A stretch of DNA of 64,000 nucleotides from Paenibacillus sp. (GCA_017512705.1 JAFWEX010000150.1:124001-188000), one strand, 5' to 3'; counted from the stretch's first letter, positions 31,348-40,962 are shown. Program-made: numbers and translations. Notes: generated by a model from the letters alone, not told the origin.

Positions 31348-33182
31348 CAGGCATCTCCCTCATGATTCGTATTTGCGCGTAAACCCCAATCAATAAACCG
31401 TACAATCCCCTGGTTCAGCACCTCAAGTTCCTGCTTGTTCATGGCGTAATGCCCCATCATTAATGCGTTAACATACAACATTTCGATCGCAATCGGTGTC
31501 ATCTGGTTATCTGGTGATGTTAACACCCGTTTAATAATCGGGTTATTCACATTCAGGTAAAGGGTCGAGTACCCTGCCGAATTAATCCCTGTTGACAACG
31601 AACCCAGAACAGATGAGAACAAGTCTGTGCTCTCTTCGCTTGCTTTCTCCAGCGCACGTAGCGTTGAGGACTCCTGCGAAAGGGTGAACAACACGGGTAA
31701 GTCCGCTGGCTTGAACCCTTTCACCTCTGCACGGCAGCGAAAACGTTGTAACGCCGAATCTGCCAGACGCAATGCATCGTAGTACTGGTTGCGTTCAGCC
31801 GGAGCAACATCTGTGAACGTCATCGACACTTCATCTGGCTGAATCCGCTCCGTTAGCACATCATTCAAAATGACAGGCAGCGTCGCCATCAGCTCTTTAT
31901 CGTAGATATAACCTCCGTTTACGACCAGCATGGATTGTGCGGAAGCCACATGGTGAATCTGACGATACTCATCAATCGATCCCGTGTAATAAAGCGTATC
32001 ACCTTCATCAATCAGCTCGCCCAGCTCTCGATGCCCTCTTGTGGTCTCGAAGGGAAGCCAGCGGTGAATCATGCCATAGAACTCCTGATCCTGAACAGCC
32101 AGCGCCTTCATGGAGAGGGCGTGCAGACGAATCAGCTTCTGCAACCGTTCTGTCTGCTGTTCAGCCATCTCCGCCAGTCCCATTCGCAAGGCGTCTCCGA
32201 GCTCGGAGCGCACTTCTTCCAGCTTTTCATTTTCATAAAAGTGCTCCCTTGAAGCTGTCGGTTGTAGCTCATCCGTCCAGATCAGACATTTAACAAAGAA
32301 CGCCCACTCCGGCAAAATATTCTCGGCTTTCTCCGAGATCAGCATCCGCTTCAGATAAACCCGGTGGGAACGCTTCGCATTCAGATTCACTGCGTGTGGT
32401 AACACATAAGCGATGCCTCCCGTACGGCCGGAAGCTGTTGTTAACGGGATGAAATCCTGGAACTTCTCACCCAGCAGACGCTCACCAAAGGCAAGGACTT
32501 CTGCACGACAAGAGCGGGCAAGCTCCGGGCGTGTAATCCAGATTGGAGAATCATTATTGATCACAGTCTGGACCCCGTCATGAATCAGCATGAGCGGATA
32601 AGGCAGTAGCGCACCATAGTAAAATAACGCTTCTTTTACATACTCCGCTTCAAAATAGTGGGCAGCATCGGGTGTACAACGCAAGTACACTTTGGTTCCT
32701 GGAGATAACTGCGTGTCTAGCTGTCTGATCGTATATGTACCATCCGGCTTACCGCGCCACTCCATCGACGGGCCGCCTTTGACAGATTGTGTAAGCATGA
32801 CGATTTCATGACTCACCATAAAACAACTGAGTAGACCAATGCCGAATCGTCCGATAAATGATGACTCACCATCCAGCAGCGCCTGCTGTCCCCGTTTCGA
32901 AGATTGTCCAATCATCGCCAGGAATTCATGGATGTCTGCTTCGGTCAGGCCAACCCCATTGTCCTCCACCATCATCGTCAATTGATCGCCGGTTCCTGTC
33001 AGCTCAATACGTGCTTCTCCCTGATATCCTGGCTCTACTTCCTTACGTGCAGTGATTGCATCTGTAGCATTCTGCATAAGCTCACGCAGGAAGACTTTAG
33101 GGCTGCTGTACAGATGATTCGATAAAATCTGGATCATACCGCTCAGGTTCACCTGAAAGCGATATTCGTTAGGAGTACTCAT
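31347..33182 (-). CDS. HSP90-family ATPase (HtpG-like, divergent)
   Basis: A 611-residue protein with the GHKL ATPase features of HSP90 at its N-terminus: 'FLRELMQNATDAI' (Glu and Asn of the N box), 'VEDNGVGLTEADI' (G1), 'SFIGRFGIGLLSCFMVS' (G2) and 'GTKVYLRC'. The middle domain is present, including 'TASREHFYENEKL'; the C-terminal dimerisation part is present but divergent, and no MEEVD-type end exists. HtpG is usually about 620-630 residues. The start is ATG 33182, with AAGGGTGAGG upstream. Together with the overlapping helical-repeat gene it forms a two-gene operon. This family is often annotated simply as 'HSP90 family protein' and may be a paralogue of a canonical htpG elsewhere. The 380 nt upstream, as far as the ABC transporter gene, show nothing beyond AT-rich sequence. 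Confidence 0.9.
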   Translation of the reverse strand: MSTPNEYRFQVNLSGMIQILSNHLYSSPKVFLRELMQNATDAITARKEVEPGYQGEARIELTGTGDQLTMMVEDNGVGLTEADIHEFLAMIGQSSKRGQQALLDGESSFIGRFGIGLLSCFMVSHEIVMLTQSVKGGPSMEWRGKPDGTYTIRQLDTQLSPGTKVYLRCTPDAAHYFEAEYVKEALFYYGALLPYPLMLIHDGVQTVINNDSPIWITRPELARSCRAEVLAFGERLLGEKFQDFIPLTTASGRTGGIAYVLPHAVNLNAKRSHRVYLKRMLISEKAENILPEWAFFVKCLIWTDELQPTASREHFYENEKLEEVRSELGDALRMGLAEMAEQQTERLQKLIRLHALSMKALAVQDQEFYGMIHRWLPFETTRGHRELGELIDEGDTLYYTGSIDEYRQIHHVASAQSMLVVNGGYIYDKELMATLPVILNDVLTERIQPDEVSMTFTDVAPAERNQYYDALRLADSALQRFRCRAEVKGFKPADLPVLFTLSQESSTLRALEKASEESTDLFSSVLGSLSTGINSAGYSTLYLNVNNPIIKRVLTSPDNQMTPIAIEMLYVNALMMGHYAMNKQELEVLNQGIVRFIDWGLRANTNHEGDA

Positions 33183-33560
33183 CAACCTCACCCTTCCTTT
33201 GGGTCCAAACACAACCATCCGGGCGGCTTAAAATACAGTCACACTGAATGTGCTAATGTGTTAGACGAACTCATTATGTAAAAAATGTAACAATTAACCG
33301 TATAACAGATTGAAGCCTGTATTCTATTACTCACTTCTTCATCACAATGAAACGGTTAGAACATTCTTCTTTTCAAGGATACCTTGTACAGCCTGTCAAA
33401 AAAACAAACCTGAGAACCGATTTAGATATTTTTTTCGGGAAATTATGCATCTGCAATTCAGGACTATTGGAGTAAAAACATATTTCTTTAGTCTTACATT
33501 GAACGATCAGACCTAGCTAGACGTATAATTATCAAACTTAGAAACGGACGGTGATCATTC

Positions 33561-34463
33561 ATGATTGAAGTACGTCATATCACAAAACATTTCGACACAC
33601 AGCAAGCCTTACAGGATGTCAGTTTCACTATTCCAGAAGGCAGCGTTACCGGACTCATCGGGCCAAATGGCTCAGGTAAAACCACCCTCATCCGCATCAT
33701 GAATGGAGTGCTGGGTGCGAATAGCGGACAAGTTACCATTCAAGGCATAGACACTTCATCTGAGACAGAAAAGATACTAGCCATGTGCGGCACACTAACC
33801 GAACAAAGTGGCTTGTACGAAAATATGAGTGGGCGGGATAATTTGCTTTTTTTCGCAGATGCTTTTGGGCTGAAACGTCCCCATGAACGTATTGACGAAC
33901 TTGTGGAGCTGCTTGAGATCCAGACATACCAACATCGCAAAGTCGGCACGTACAGTACAGGCATGAAAAAACGCTTGGGCCTTGCGCGCGTCCTGCTCCA
34001 CCGCCCTTCTATTCTATTCCTTGATGAACCTACCAACGGTCTTGATCCGGATGGAATTCAGATGGTTCTTCGCATTATTCGTCAGCTGAACAGGGAACAG
34101 AACATGACGATTCTCATCTCCTCTCACGTGCTGACTCAACTATCGGCAGTCTGTGACCATTATATTTTCATGGAAAAGGGACGAATCGTTGAAAAGGGAA
34201 CCGAACAAGAAATCATTGGCCGTTATCAATCGGCGCCAAAGCTAGAGGTCGAAGCAGATATGCCGAATGGCTGGAACACTGGGAATTATTCGCCTAAGAC
34301 TGTTGTAGAGCAGCGTGCTACGTTCCAGTTGAACTCTCGTGAAGATATTCCGTTACTGCTCCGCCAGCTAACTGAACGGGGTCAGGTCTATCAGGCGCGG
34401 ATTGAAGGCAATGATCTGGAAAGCATCTATTTTGCCATTAGGGAGGCTAATGCACATGAATAA
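33561..34463 (+). CDS. ABC transporter ATP-binding protein (exporter type)
   Basis: A 300-residue ABC ATPase. Walker A 'GPNGSGKT' is at residues 34-41, the signature is the degenerate 'YSTGMKKR' typical of ABC-2 exporters, Walker B is 'SILFLDEPTNGLDP' and the H-loop 'LISSHVLTQ'. A C-terminal region of about 80 residues follows the NBD, as in bacitracin/drug exporter ATPases. It is paired with the permease gene that overlaps its last 8 nt. ATG start, with GGACGGTGA upstream. Confidence 0.93.
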   Translation: MIEVRHITKHFDTQQALQDVSFTIPEGSVTGLIGPNGSGKTTLIRIMNGVLGANSGQVTIQGIDTSSETEKILAMCGTLTEQSGLYENMSGRDNLLFFADAFGLKRPHERIDELVELLEIQTYQHRKVGTYSTGMKKRLGLARVLLHRPSILFLDEPTNGLDPDGIQMVLRIIRQLNREQNMTILISSHVLTQLSAVCDHYIFMEKGRIVEKGTEQEIIGRYQSAPKLEVEADMPNGWNTGNYSPKTVVEQRATFQLNSREDIPLLLRQLTERGQVYQARIEGNDLESIYFAIREANAHE

Positions 34464-35289
34464 TCGTCAAGCCATACGAGCACTTATTCGTAAAGATATC
34501 CGTTCTGTCACATCCAGCATCCAACTGTGGCTGCCCATGCTAATCGTACCGTTAATTATTGGCATCATCGTACCTTCTGCTCTGTTATGGGCGGCGTCCA
34601 GAATGAATCTGCATTCGATCAGTAACATCAATGTCATTCTTGAAACGATAGATAGACTGATTCAAGACGGGTTAATGCCCTCCCTTGCTTCAATGACCTC
34701 AGACAATCAACGAATAGTTTATTATTTGGCTCTATACATGTTTGCGCCATTGTTTCTCATCATTCCAGTGATGGCTTCCAGCATACTCACCGCCAATAGT
34801 TTCGCTGGGGAAAAGGAGCGTAAGACACTTGAGGGGTTGCTTTTCACACCTATGACCATGAGCACGCTATTTAAAGGTAAAGTGCTAGCAGCTCTTATCC
34901 CTTCACTCTTCTTATCCTGGGTCACTTTTATTTTGTATGGCGTCATTGCTAATATTCTGATGTATCCGATGTTTGGCAAGCTGATGTTCCCGAATCTGAA
35001 CTGGATTATTCTGATTGTCTGGGTTGTTCCGACATGCAGTTTAGCTGTTATTCTGCTCAATGTGCTTATCTCGGCCAAAGTACGAGGATTTCAGGAAGCT
35101 TACCAGCTTGGCGGGCTCGTTGTTCTCCCTCTGCTTGCATTGATCGCCGGTCAGGCGACCGGTATGTTAATGATTGGGCCATGGATGCTCCTTGGCACAG
35201 GAGCTGTACTTTTGCTCCTAAGCGTGATTCTGCTTCGTCTCGTGACGATCTGGAATCGTCGCCAGCAACTTGCGGAAAGTCAAATTTGA
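34456..35289 (+). CDS. ABC-2 type transporter permease
   Basis: A 277-residue membrane protein with six hydrophobic segments and a large extracytoplasmic loop (about 60-95) after TM1; the 'NSFAGEKERKTLEGLLFTPMT' motif after TM2 is the conserved cytosolic helix of ABC-2 permeases. I chose ATG 34456 because GGAGG (34442-34446) lies 9 nt upstream; the ATG at 34450 is too close. It is translated together with the ATPase, and the pair probably exports a drug, peptide or lipid-like compound, or works in envelope maintenance. No regulator is clearly tied to it. Confidence 0.9.
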   Translation: MNNRQAIRALIRKDIRSVTSSIQLWLPMLIVPLIIGIIVPSALLWAASRMNLHSISNINVILETIDRLIQDGLMPSLASMTSDNQRIVYYLALYMFAPLFLIIPVMASSILTANSFAGEKERKTLEGLLFTPMTMSTLFKGKVLAALIPSLFLSWVTFILYGVIANILMYPMFGKLMFPNLNWIILIVWVVPTCSLAVILLNVLISAKVRGFQEAYQLGGLVVLPLLALIAGQATGMLMIGPWMLLGTGAVLLLLSVILLRLVTIWNRRQQLAESQI

Positions 35290-35425
35290 TGTGGTTGTGA
35301 TATTCGTGGTTTGGATATGACATCAAAAGAATGAAGTGAGCAATTCGTCTTTGAAAAAGGAAAAAGACAAGGTATGATGTGAACATAGTACACATCGGTA
35401 TATAGAGAGGGAATGGAACACACCC

Positions 35426-36226
35426 ATGCCATCACATTTATTTCAAAAATTAAAATATGCATCACAGTTAACGGAGCAAGAGAAACATATTGTAGATTTT
35501 ATATTGAAGCAGCCTGAAGCCGTATTTAATTCCACGGCTCACGAACTGGCTAAGCTCACTTATACAAGTGCTTCAACCATTGTACGTTTATGCAAAAAGC
35601 TGGGTACCCAAGGGTACCCAGACTTTCAATTAAAACTGGCATTAGAATATAAGCTTCCCCCTTCAAAGCAAGATGAACTTGAACATAATCAAGACTTCTT
35701 ACAACAAGAAGGGATTCTGGCTGCGGTTGATTCCGTGCCTTATCTGTATCAGAATGCGCTGAATGAGACACGTCGCATGTTATCACGCCCTGTATTAATG
35801 CGCATAACCGATTGGGTCAAACAGTCTTCACGGATTGATATCTATGGTAGCGACATGAATTATTATGTGGCACAGCAAGCATGTGCCAAATGGAATGAGA
35901 TTGGCATTGCAGCCGTTGCTCACAATGGTCCTAACATGCATTATTTGAACACGATGAATTCACGCCAGTTCACACTATCATTTGTCATATCCCATACTGG
36001 GGAGAATTCCTCCATGCTCGAAGCCGCTCAAGTGTTAAAGGATAAACAACAAACAGTCATCGCGGTGATAGGTAACAACCATTCCAGATTGTCCAAACTT
36101 GGTGATGAAACACTGCTGGCTTATGGATATAACGAAAAGTTGCGGCTGTCTAAAATATCTTCTATGATTTCGACACTCTATCTATTTGACATGTTATATA
36201 TGTCGAGCATCAGTGACCCTTACTAA
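35426..36226 (+). CDS. MurR/RpiR-family transcriptional regulator
   Basis: A 266-residue regulator with an N-terminal RpiR HTH ('KLKYASQLTEQEKHIVDFIL', 'STIVRLCKKLGTQGYPDFQLKLA', about 1-75) and a C-terminal SIS sugar-phosphate-binding domain (about 110-245, 'RIDIYGSDMNYYVAQ', 'LSFVISHTGENSSMLEAA'). Family members sense phosphosugars. It converges with the Gfo/Idh/MocA gene, with 3 nt between the stop codons; whether it regulates that gene is unknown. ATG start after a GAGAGGGA site. Confidence 0.9.
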   Translation: MPSHLFQKLKYASQLTEQEKHIVDFILKQPEAVFNSTAHELAKLTYTSASTIVRLCKKLGTQGYPDFQLKLALEYKLPPSKQDELEHNQDFLQQEGILAAVDSVPYLYQNALNETRRMLSRPVLMRITDWVKQSSRIDIYGSDMNYYVAQQACAKWNEIGIAAVAHNGPNMHYLNTMNSRQFTLSFVISHTGENSSMLEAAQVLKDKQQTVIAVIGNNHSRLSKLGDETLLAYGYNEKLRLSKISSMISTLYLFDMLYMSSISDPY

Positions 36227-36229
36227 GGT

Positions 36230-37225
36230 TCAACATTGCCTTGCAGTATCCGCTGAGAACACTATACCAGCATCTTTGCGTGCTTCCGTAAGCACCTGCA
36301 TGACAGAAAGACTATGTTCCAACAGTTCGTAGCACCGCTTGTAATCCTCAGCATCATATATTTCTTCGAATACCTCCCATTCATAATAGAGCCAGTTGGC
36401 TTTGTTCTGGACATTATACGTTCGGACTTCCTCCGTCCCGATCTGGAGTTTAATCTCTCTGCAGCCATTCGCACCTTCTGCCACATGAAGATACCCTTTT
36501 TCACCTTGAATAAGGACAAAATTCATGCCTCTTGTATCTTTCGATCCCACGCATTCAGCGATAAAATGTGGATACTTCAGAACAGCAATGCCTGAGGTAT
36601 CTATTCCATTCTCATGTCGGTTAGCTGTATAGGAGATTGTGTCCGGTCTACCGAACAAATGCATCACCAGATGCAGATTGTAGATATTGATGTCCATCAA
36701 TGCCCCACCTGAAAATTCCGGGTTAAATACATTCGGCGTCTGTCCTGCCAGAAGATCATCATATTTACGTGAATATTGACTGTAATTACACTGAATCATT
36801 CGGATCTGGCCCAACTTGGATAGCTGTTCCTGAATGAACTTCATATTAGGCAGATGAATATTGGAGATCGCTTCAAAGAGCAACACTTGTTTTTCTTTGG
36901 CCAGTGCGATTAACGATTCAGCTTCACGAAGGTTCGATGTAAAGGGCTTCTCGCAGACAACATGCTTTCCATGCTGGATTGCCTGAACGGCCTGCTCATA
37001 GTGAAGACTATTGGGTGAAGCAATATAGATCAAGTCCACATTGGAATCGCAAAATAACTCATTCAAATCGGTATAAATCGATTCTATCTCATACTTATCT
37101 GCAAGCCATTGGGCTTTTTCTCTGCTGCGAGAGTAGATCGCTGTAGAGGTCACCCCGTCCAGCTCACCAATTGCTGATAAAATGGCTTCCACAATAGAAC
37201 CTGTACCGATTGTTGCTATATTCAT
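36230..37225 (-). CDS. Gfo/Idh/MocA-family NAD(P)-dependent oxidoreductase
   Basis: A 331-residue dehydrogenase-like protein. The N-terminal Rossmann fold has 'NIATIGTGSIVEAIL' (residues 2-16) and 'IYIASPNSLHYEQAVQAI'; the catalytic-type 'EKPFTSN' lysine motif follows; the C-terminal alpha/beta domain contains 'GGALMDINIYNLHLVMHLFG', with the family Asp/His pair. Substrates are typically sugars, inositols or related polyols. The ATG at 37225, preceded by GGAGCG, is chosen over longer frames that add unrelated N-terminal sequence. The 290 nt upstream, as far as the DUF5050-like gene, contain the presumed divergent promoters only. Confidence 0.9.
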   Translation of the reverse strand: MNIATIGTGSIVEAILSAIGELDGVTSTAIYSRSREKAQWLADKYEIESIYTDLNELFCDSNVDLIYIASPNSLHYEQAVQAIQHGKHVVCEKPFTSNLREAESLIALAKEKQVLLFEAISNIHLPNMKFIQEQLSKLGQIRMIQCNYSQYSRKYDDLLAGQTPNVFNPEFSGGALMDINIYNLHLVMHLFGRPDTISYTANRHENGIDTSGIAVLKYPHFIAECVGSKDTRGMNFVLIQGEKGYLHVAEGANGCREIKLQIGTEEVRTYNVQNKANWLYYEWEVFEEIYDAEDYKRCYELLEHSLSVMQVLTEARKDAGIVFSADTARQC

Positions 37226-37516
37226 TACAGTCATCGCTCCTGTCATTCTTCTTTGCTGTATTCCGGGTGATATTGATCGTATCACGAGAAAGACACAACG
37301 AAGAATGCCCTGGAGCCAGACTGGTAACGTCATGCATAAATCGATTTTAATTATTCAAACCATGAAATTGAATTTCATTAGAGAGGTATCCTTTAACACG
37401 CGCTTTCCATCTAAATTGCACGCTCTTTCTATCTTAATTTTCTTCCATTGTTTACCGATATAATCAAGGATAGTGAAGCAAGACATACATAAACAATGAA
37501 GGGTGACGATGAACGA

Positions 37517-38803
37517 ATGAAGAAATGGTCCATGTATTTGCAGCGTACCCTCTGCGCAATGCTGGTTATGGCTTTGATGGGTGCAGGGGTATTAAGCGGA
37601 GGTACAAATGCAAAAGCAGATGCACTTAGCCAATCGACAGTGTATTACGACTCCGATGGTGTTCTTTACAAAGTGTCCGGTGATGGCAGTAACCCTACAG
37701 AGGTATTATCTGATTTTGAAGGCGTAGACTTAGTTGCGGCAGGTTCTTATCTCTATTACACACCGTCTCCAACCTCCACAACACTGCTTCGTGTTTCCAA
37801 TGACGGTTCGAGCGAGACAGCCGAAACATTTGCTTCAGATGTAATCAATTATTACACAGATAACGGATTCCTCTATTACTTGAATTCCAAGGGAACCATT
37901 TATCGGATCAATGGTAATCAAGACGCCTCGTCTAGCACCAAAATAGCGGACAAAGCAGATCCTAATCATCCGCTTTTGTTCGTTACTAAAGGACGTGTAT
38001 ACTATAATACACTCGTGAACGGGAAAACTTGGGTTGCTTCCAAAGCATCCAATGGCACAGGAGCAGTACGGAACTTAGTACAAGGAGCTGTGGAGAGCCG
38101 TTTTTTTGCAAACTTCGGTAAAAATGAATTACAACTCATGGTCAACACCAATCCAAATGAGCGTATATATTCCACGAACGCAATCGTTATGTACAAAGTC
38201 AATTACAATACAGGTAAAGGCACTCCCGTGAATGCAAAAACCAAACTGGATGTAAACTCTGTATATTCCGGAGGTTGGAGTAACAACCTATATGTATACA
38301 ACAATGGAATTAAACTGGATAGTAATAAGGATTACAACTATAGTACAGGGAAAGCTTATGCACTAACGACATCAGGCAAAACGTTCCAGCTCCACTCCAA
38401 AAGTGTGCGAGATGTTAGTTCGTTGGGAACAGACAAGGTCGTGATCATCGATGTGGACAAAAAAGCTTACGCAAAAACGGTCACTTCCAGTAAGGTGAGT
38501 AAAACGACTAATCTCAACCTGAGCAATGTCACTTACGTTATTAATCAAATGATGAATGCTAAACCTGAGATTGCATACATTTCTGGCAATAATGGTCTAT
38601 ATGCTGTCAACACCTCTCTCAAAGTAAGTAAAATAGCGGGAGAAGAATGGGATACATTCCATCTACGTGATGACCTTCCGGGAATTTTCTATATCCATGC
38701 CAAAGATCAATTCCGCCTCTATTATTCAAAAGCAAATGGGACAGGGCAAAAAGCTTTAAGTGAAATTTTCCTGGACAACATTCTTCTAATCACTTCGAAT
38801 TAG
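37517..38803 (+). CDS. Secreted beta-propeller-like protein (DUF5050-like)
   Basis: A 428-residue exported protein. A signal peptide (about 1-35, ending near 'TNAKADA') has no lipobox. The mature part is a series of short beta repeats of the type 'VYYDSDGVLYKVSGDGSNPTEVL', 'SYLYYTPSPTSTTLLRVSNDGS', 'GFLYYLNSKGTIYRINGNQ', characteristic of DUF5050 / PQQ-like propellers that bind extracellular ligands or wall material. No enzyme motif is seen. The chosen ATG 37517 follows AAGGGTG; the in-frame ATG at 37496 precedes it. It is monocistronic, with a strong terminator. Confidence 0.78.
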   Translation: MKKWSMYLQRTLCAMLVMALMGAGVLSGGTNAKADALSQSTVYYDSDGVLYKVSGDGSNPTEVLSDFEGVDLVAAGSYLYYTPSPTSTTLLRVSNDGSSETAETFASDVINYYTDNGFLYYLNSKGTIYRINGNQDASSSTKIADKADPNHPLLFVTKGRVYYNTLVNGKTWVASKASNGTGAVRNLVQGAVESRFFANFGKNELQLMVNTNPNERIYSTNAIVMYKVNYNTGKGTPVNAKTKLDVNSVYSGGWSNNLYVYNNGIKLDSNKDYNYSTGKAYALTTSGKTFQLHSKSVRDVSSLGTDKVVIIDVDKKAYAKTVTSSKVSKTTNLNLSNVTYVINQMMNAKPEIAYISGNNGLYAVNTSLKVSKIAGEEWDTFHLRDDLPGIFYIHAKDQFRLYYSKANGTGQKALSEIFLDNILLITSN

Positions 38804-38844
38804 TGGATTGTCCGTTTCAAATGTATCAACATTTTCAGTCCGAC

Positions 38845-38887
38845 AAGGATAAAGATGGTGCCTTTGTGCCGATCTTTATCCTTTTTT
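38845..38887 (+). terminator. Terminator of the DUF5050-like gene
   Basis: GGATAAAGATGGTGC / GTGCCGATCTTTATCC stem (near perfect) followed by six U residues. Confidence 0.88.
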
Positions 38888-38940
38888 GTGCTTTCTTTGA
38901 TTCATATCGATTTTTATAAAAAACATCTTCCATTTGAGAA

Positions 38941-38955
38941 TGATAATTGTTATCA
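38941..38955 (+). promoter_or_regulatory. Fur box upstream of the Btr-like regulator
   Basis: TGATAATTGTTATCA is a 7-1-7 inverted repeat with a single difference from the Bacillus Fur consensus TGATAATNATTATCA. It lies 31 nt before the ATG at 38987, in the expected operator position, so the gene is probably repressed by iron-loaded Fur. Confidence 0.75.
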
Positions 38956-38986
38956 TTAGTAAAAATAAGACAAAGGATGGTCCCAT

Positions 38987-40330
38987 ATGAATGAATTGTT
39001 GCCTTTTTGCTCCGAAACCTCTTCTCTACCGCTGCTCTCTTCCATGTGTCTTGTACGTCGCGGGGGAAATTTCCGTATAGATGGAATGACGGTAAACCGG
39101 CCCATACTTTGTCTTATTTTACAAGGTGAAGGCCTGTTAGCTCTGAACGACATCGTTTATGAAGCACAAAGTGGAGAACTGTTTTTGATCAACCCCGGCG
39201 TGACTGTCGACGCATTGTCGAACTCAGAATTCACTCAATTTTTAGTTTTGAGTATGGAAAATATGTGTGTGCAGCGAGTATGCGGCCATTGGAAAGCAGA
39301 ACCTTCCCCTGCTCCACCTCTGAACTGGCCGTCTGGTAAAATCCGCATCCGGCATAAACAGCAAGCAGCAGTACGGATGTCCAGATTATATGACTCTTAT
39401 CGAGGTGAGCTATCGGAGCCCTTTACCAGTATACATAGTCAATTGCAAGAACTCCTGCAATTCTTGTCAGAGCATCGGCTTGAAGCCAATCTAGAAAAGG
39501 TCGATCCTACGCTGGAGCGAAGTATTATGTATATGCGGCGTTTCATGAATGAGAGCATTAGCATGGATCACTTGGCTAAAATTGCAGGACTGACGCCAAG
39601 CTCATATTCCCGCAGTTTCAAAAAAGCAAAAGGCATGTCCCCTACCGAGTATTTGAACCGCATGCGAATCGAAGAAGCCAAGAAACTACTGGCCGAGGGG
39701 AATTGTGTTCTTAAAGAAGTTGCAGAAACCGTAGGGTATGGCAATGAATATTATTTTAGTCGTAAATTCAAACAAGTTCTTGGGATCGCACCAAGTATAT
39801 ATATGAAGAAACATGATTTGCGTGTTGCTACAATATCCCATATTTTGAATGAACATCTGCTCGCCTTGGGATTACAACCTGTAGAATCTCTTGATTTGAA
39901 ACTCGAGAAGACAGATACATCGGAACAAAAACGCTCCTTAACCAAGATATTAGATCAACTACGCCGGTCTAAACCTGATCTTATTATTGGAGACAGTTCC
40001 TGCAAACCTTATGTTGATGATTTGAAGAGTATAGCCCCTACTGTAATTGTCGAAGTGATCCACGATTGGAAGACAATCCATCTCCATCTGGCAGAACTCA
40101 TTGGGCGTGAGACACTAGCACGACAGCATGTAAAGGAGTTTCTCTTTCATTGTTGGGAAACTGCAACATCTCCTGCAATAGAACCCGAGCATAAGAGTAT
40201 AGATGGGTCAGAACAAATACACAATCAGCAAGTCACACCTCAAACTGTTAGCTCAATGATGAGGATTCCGATTGCAGCACATTCTCCAAACTATAGGAAA
40301 CATACAAATTGGAATGTAGTCGGACAATAA
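38987..40330 (+). CDS. AraC-family regulator, Btr-like, with shortened binding-protein domain
   Basis: A 447-residue regulator. An N-terminal cupin-like sensor (about 20-130), an AraC DNA-binding domain with two HTH motifs (about 180-285, 'ISMDHLAKIAGLTPSSYSRSFKKAKGMSPTEYLNRMR' broken by the linker, then 'VAETVGYGNEYYFSRKFKQVLGIAPS') and the start of a TroA-like siderophore-binding domain ('VATISHILNEHLLALGLQPV', 'PDLIIGDSS') are visible. In B. subtilis Btr (about 530 residues) this last domain binds bacillibactin and activates feuABC. Here it stops after roughly 110 residues and ends in an unrelated Thr/Ser/His-rich tail, so ligand binding may be lost or altered. The Fur box upstream supports an iron role. 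Confidence 0.8.
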   Translation: MNELLPFCSETSSLPLLSSMCLVRRGGNFRIDGMTVNRPILCLILQGEGLLALNDIVYEAQSGELFLINPGVTVDALSNSEFTQFLVLSMENMCVQRVCGHWKAEPSPAPPLNWPSGKIRIRHKQQAAVRMSRLYDSYRGELSEPFTSIHSQLQELLQFLSEHRLEANLEKVDPTLERSIMYMRRFMNESISMDHLAKIAGLTPSSYSRSFKKAKGMSPTEYLNRMRIEEAKKLLAEGNCVLKEVAETVGYGNEYYFSRKFKQVLGIAPSIYMKKHDLRVATISHILNEHLLALGLQPVESLDLKLEKTDTSEQKRSLTKILDQLRRSKPDLIIGDSSCKPYVDDLKSIAPTVIVEVIHDWKTIHLHLAELIGRETLARQHVKEFLFHCWETATSPAIEPEHKSIDGSEQIHNQQVTPQTVSSMMRIPIAAHSPNYRKHTNWNVVGQ

Positions 40331-40331
40331 T

Positions 40332-40370
40332 GCAAAGGGACCCTTCCTCTCGGAACGGGTCCTTTGTATT
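40332..40370. terminator. Terminator between the AraC and GbsR genes
   Basis: CAAAGGGACCC / GGGTCCTTTG stem with a T-rich end, between the convergent stops at 40330 and 40375. Confidence 0.8.
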
Positions 40371-40374
40371 AGCC

Positions 40375-40962
40375 TTATAATTGTTCTTCTATTGTTTCTT
40401 TAATCTCTTCTTTAGGAACTAGTTTGTAGATTTCTTCACTTTCCATTGTATCAATTAATCGATCAAGCCATTTGTAATATGCTTCGGCTTGCAAAACTTT
40501 GCGCTTGTCCTCGTGTAACACGCTCAGTAGGTCAGCATCGGCCTGTTCATCAAGTTGCTCCATTAACCGATTCATCTCGTCAACGGATTTGCGAAGAATC
40601 TGAAGGTTACTCTCCACGGCTTTTCTCCATTTAATAACGAAATAATCCGTAAATGTCTGATGCCAATCGTACTCCACTTCATATAGATCTTTCCTGGAGC
40701 CCTTATTCCACACCTTATTTACCATTTTCAGATCTAGCAATGTTCGCACTCCGGTACTCATACTTGTTTTGCTCATTTCCATCTCCCGGCCCATATCATC
40801 AAGGGTCATCGGTTTATCAGCGAAAAATAGCAATCCATATAAATGTCCCGTGGATAATGTAACGCCGTATAGATCCATATTCCGTCCAATGGCTTCAATA
40901 ATGCGTTTACGGATCTTCAGTACGGTAGCCTGCTGATCCTCTTGCAAATGGTCCAAGCTCAT
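40375..40962 (-). CDS. GbsR/OpcR-type MarR-like regulator of osmoprotectant genes
   Basis: A 195-residue regulator. The winged-helix part (about 15-95) reads 'AIGRNMDLYGVTLSTGHLYGLLFFADKPMTLDDMGREMEMSKTSMSTGVR' with normal GbsR features; the C-terminal helices (about 100-190) form the dimer and effector region. In B. subtilis GbsR and OpcR repress glycine-betaine synthesis and uptake genes and respond to choline. Here the gene is divergent from the opuA operon, which supports the same role. I start at ATG 40962, with GGAGG upstream; the frame is open back to 40986. The 497 nt on to opuAA contain the operator and promoter described separately, plus a CCCAAT/ATTGGG hairpin near 41085-41105. Confidence 0.9.
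   Translation of the reverse strand: MSLDHLQEDQQATVLKIRKRIIEAIGRNMDLYGVTLSTGHLYGLLFFADKPMTLDDMGREMEMSKTSMSTGVRTLLDLKMVNKVWNKGSRKDLYEVEYDWHQTFTDYFVIKWRKAVESNLQILRKSVDEMNRLMEQLDEQADADLLSVLHEDKRKVLQAEAYYKWLDRLIDTMESEEIYKLVPKEEIKETIEEQL

Noticed and set aside
31347..33182. TPR-binding MEEVD motif at the end of the HSP90-like protein
   Set aside because: The C-terminus ends in NHEGDA and does not match MEEVD, so eukaryote-like recruitment cannot be claimed.
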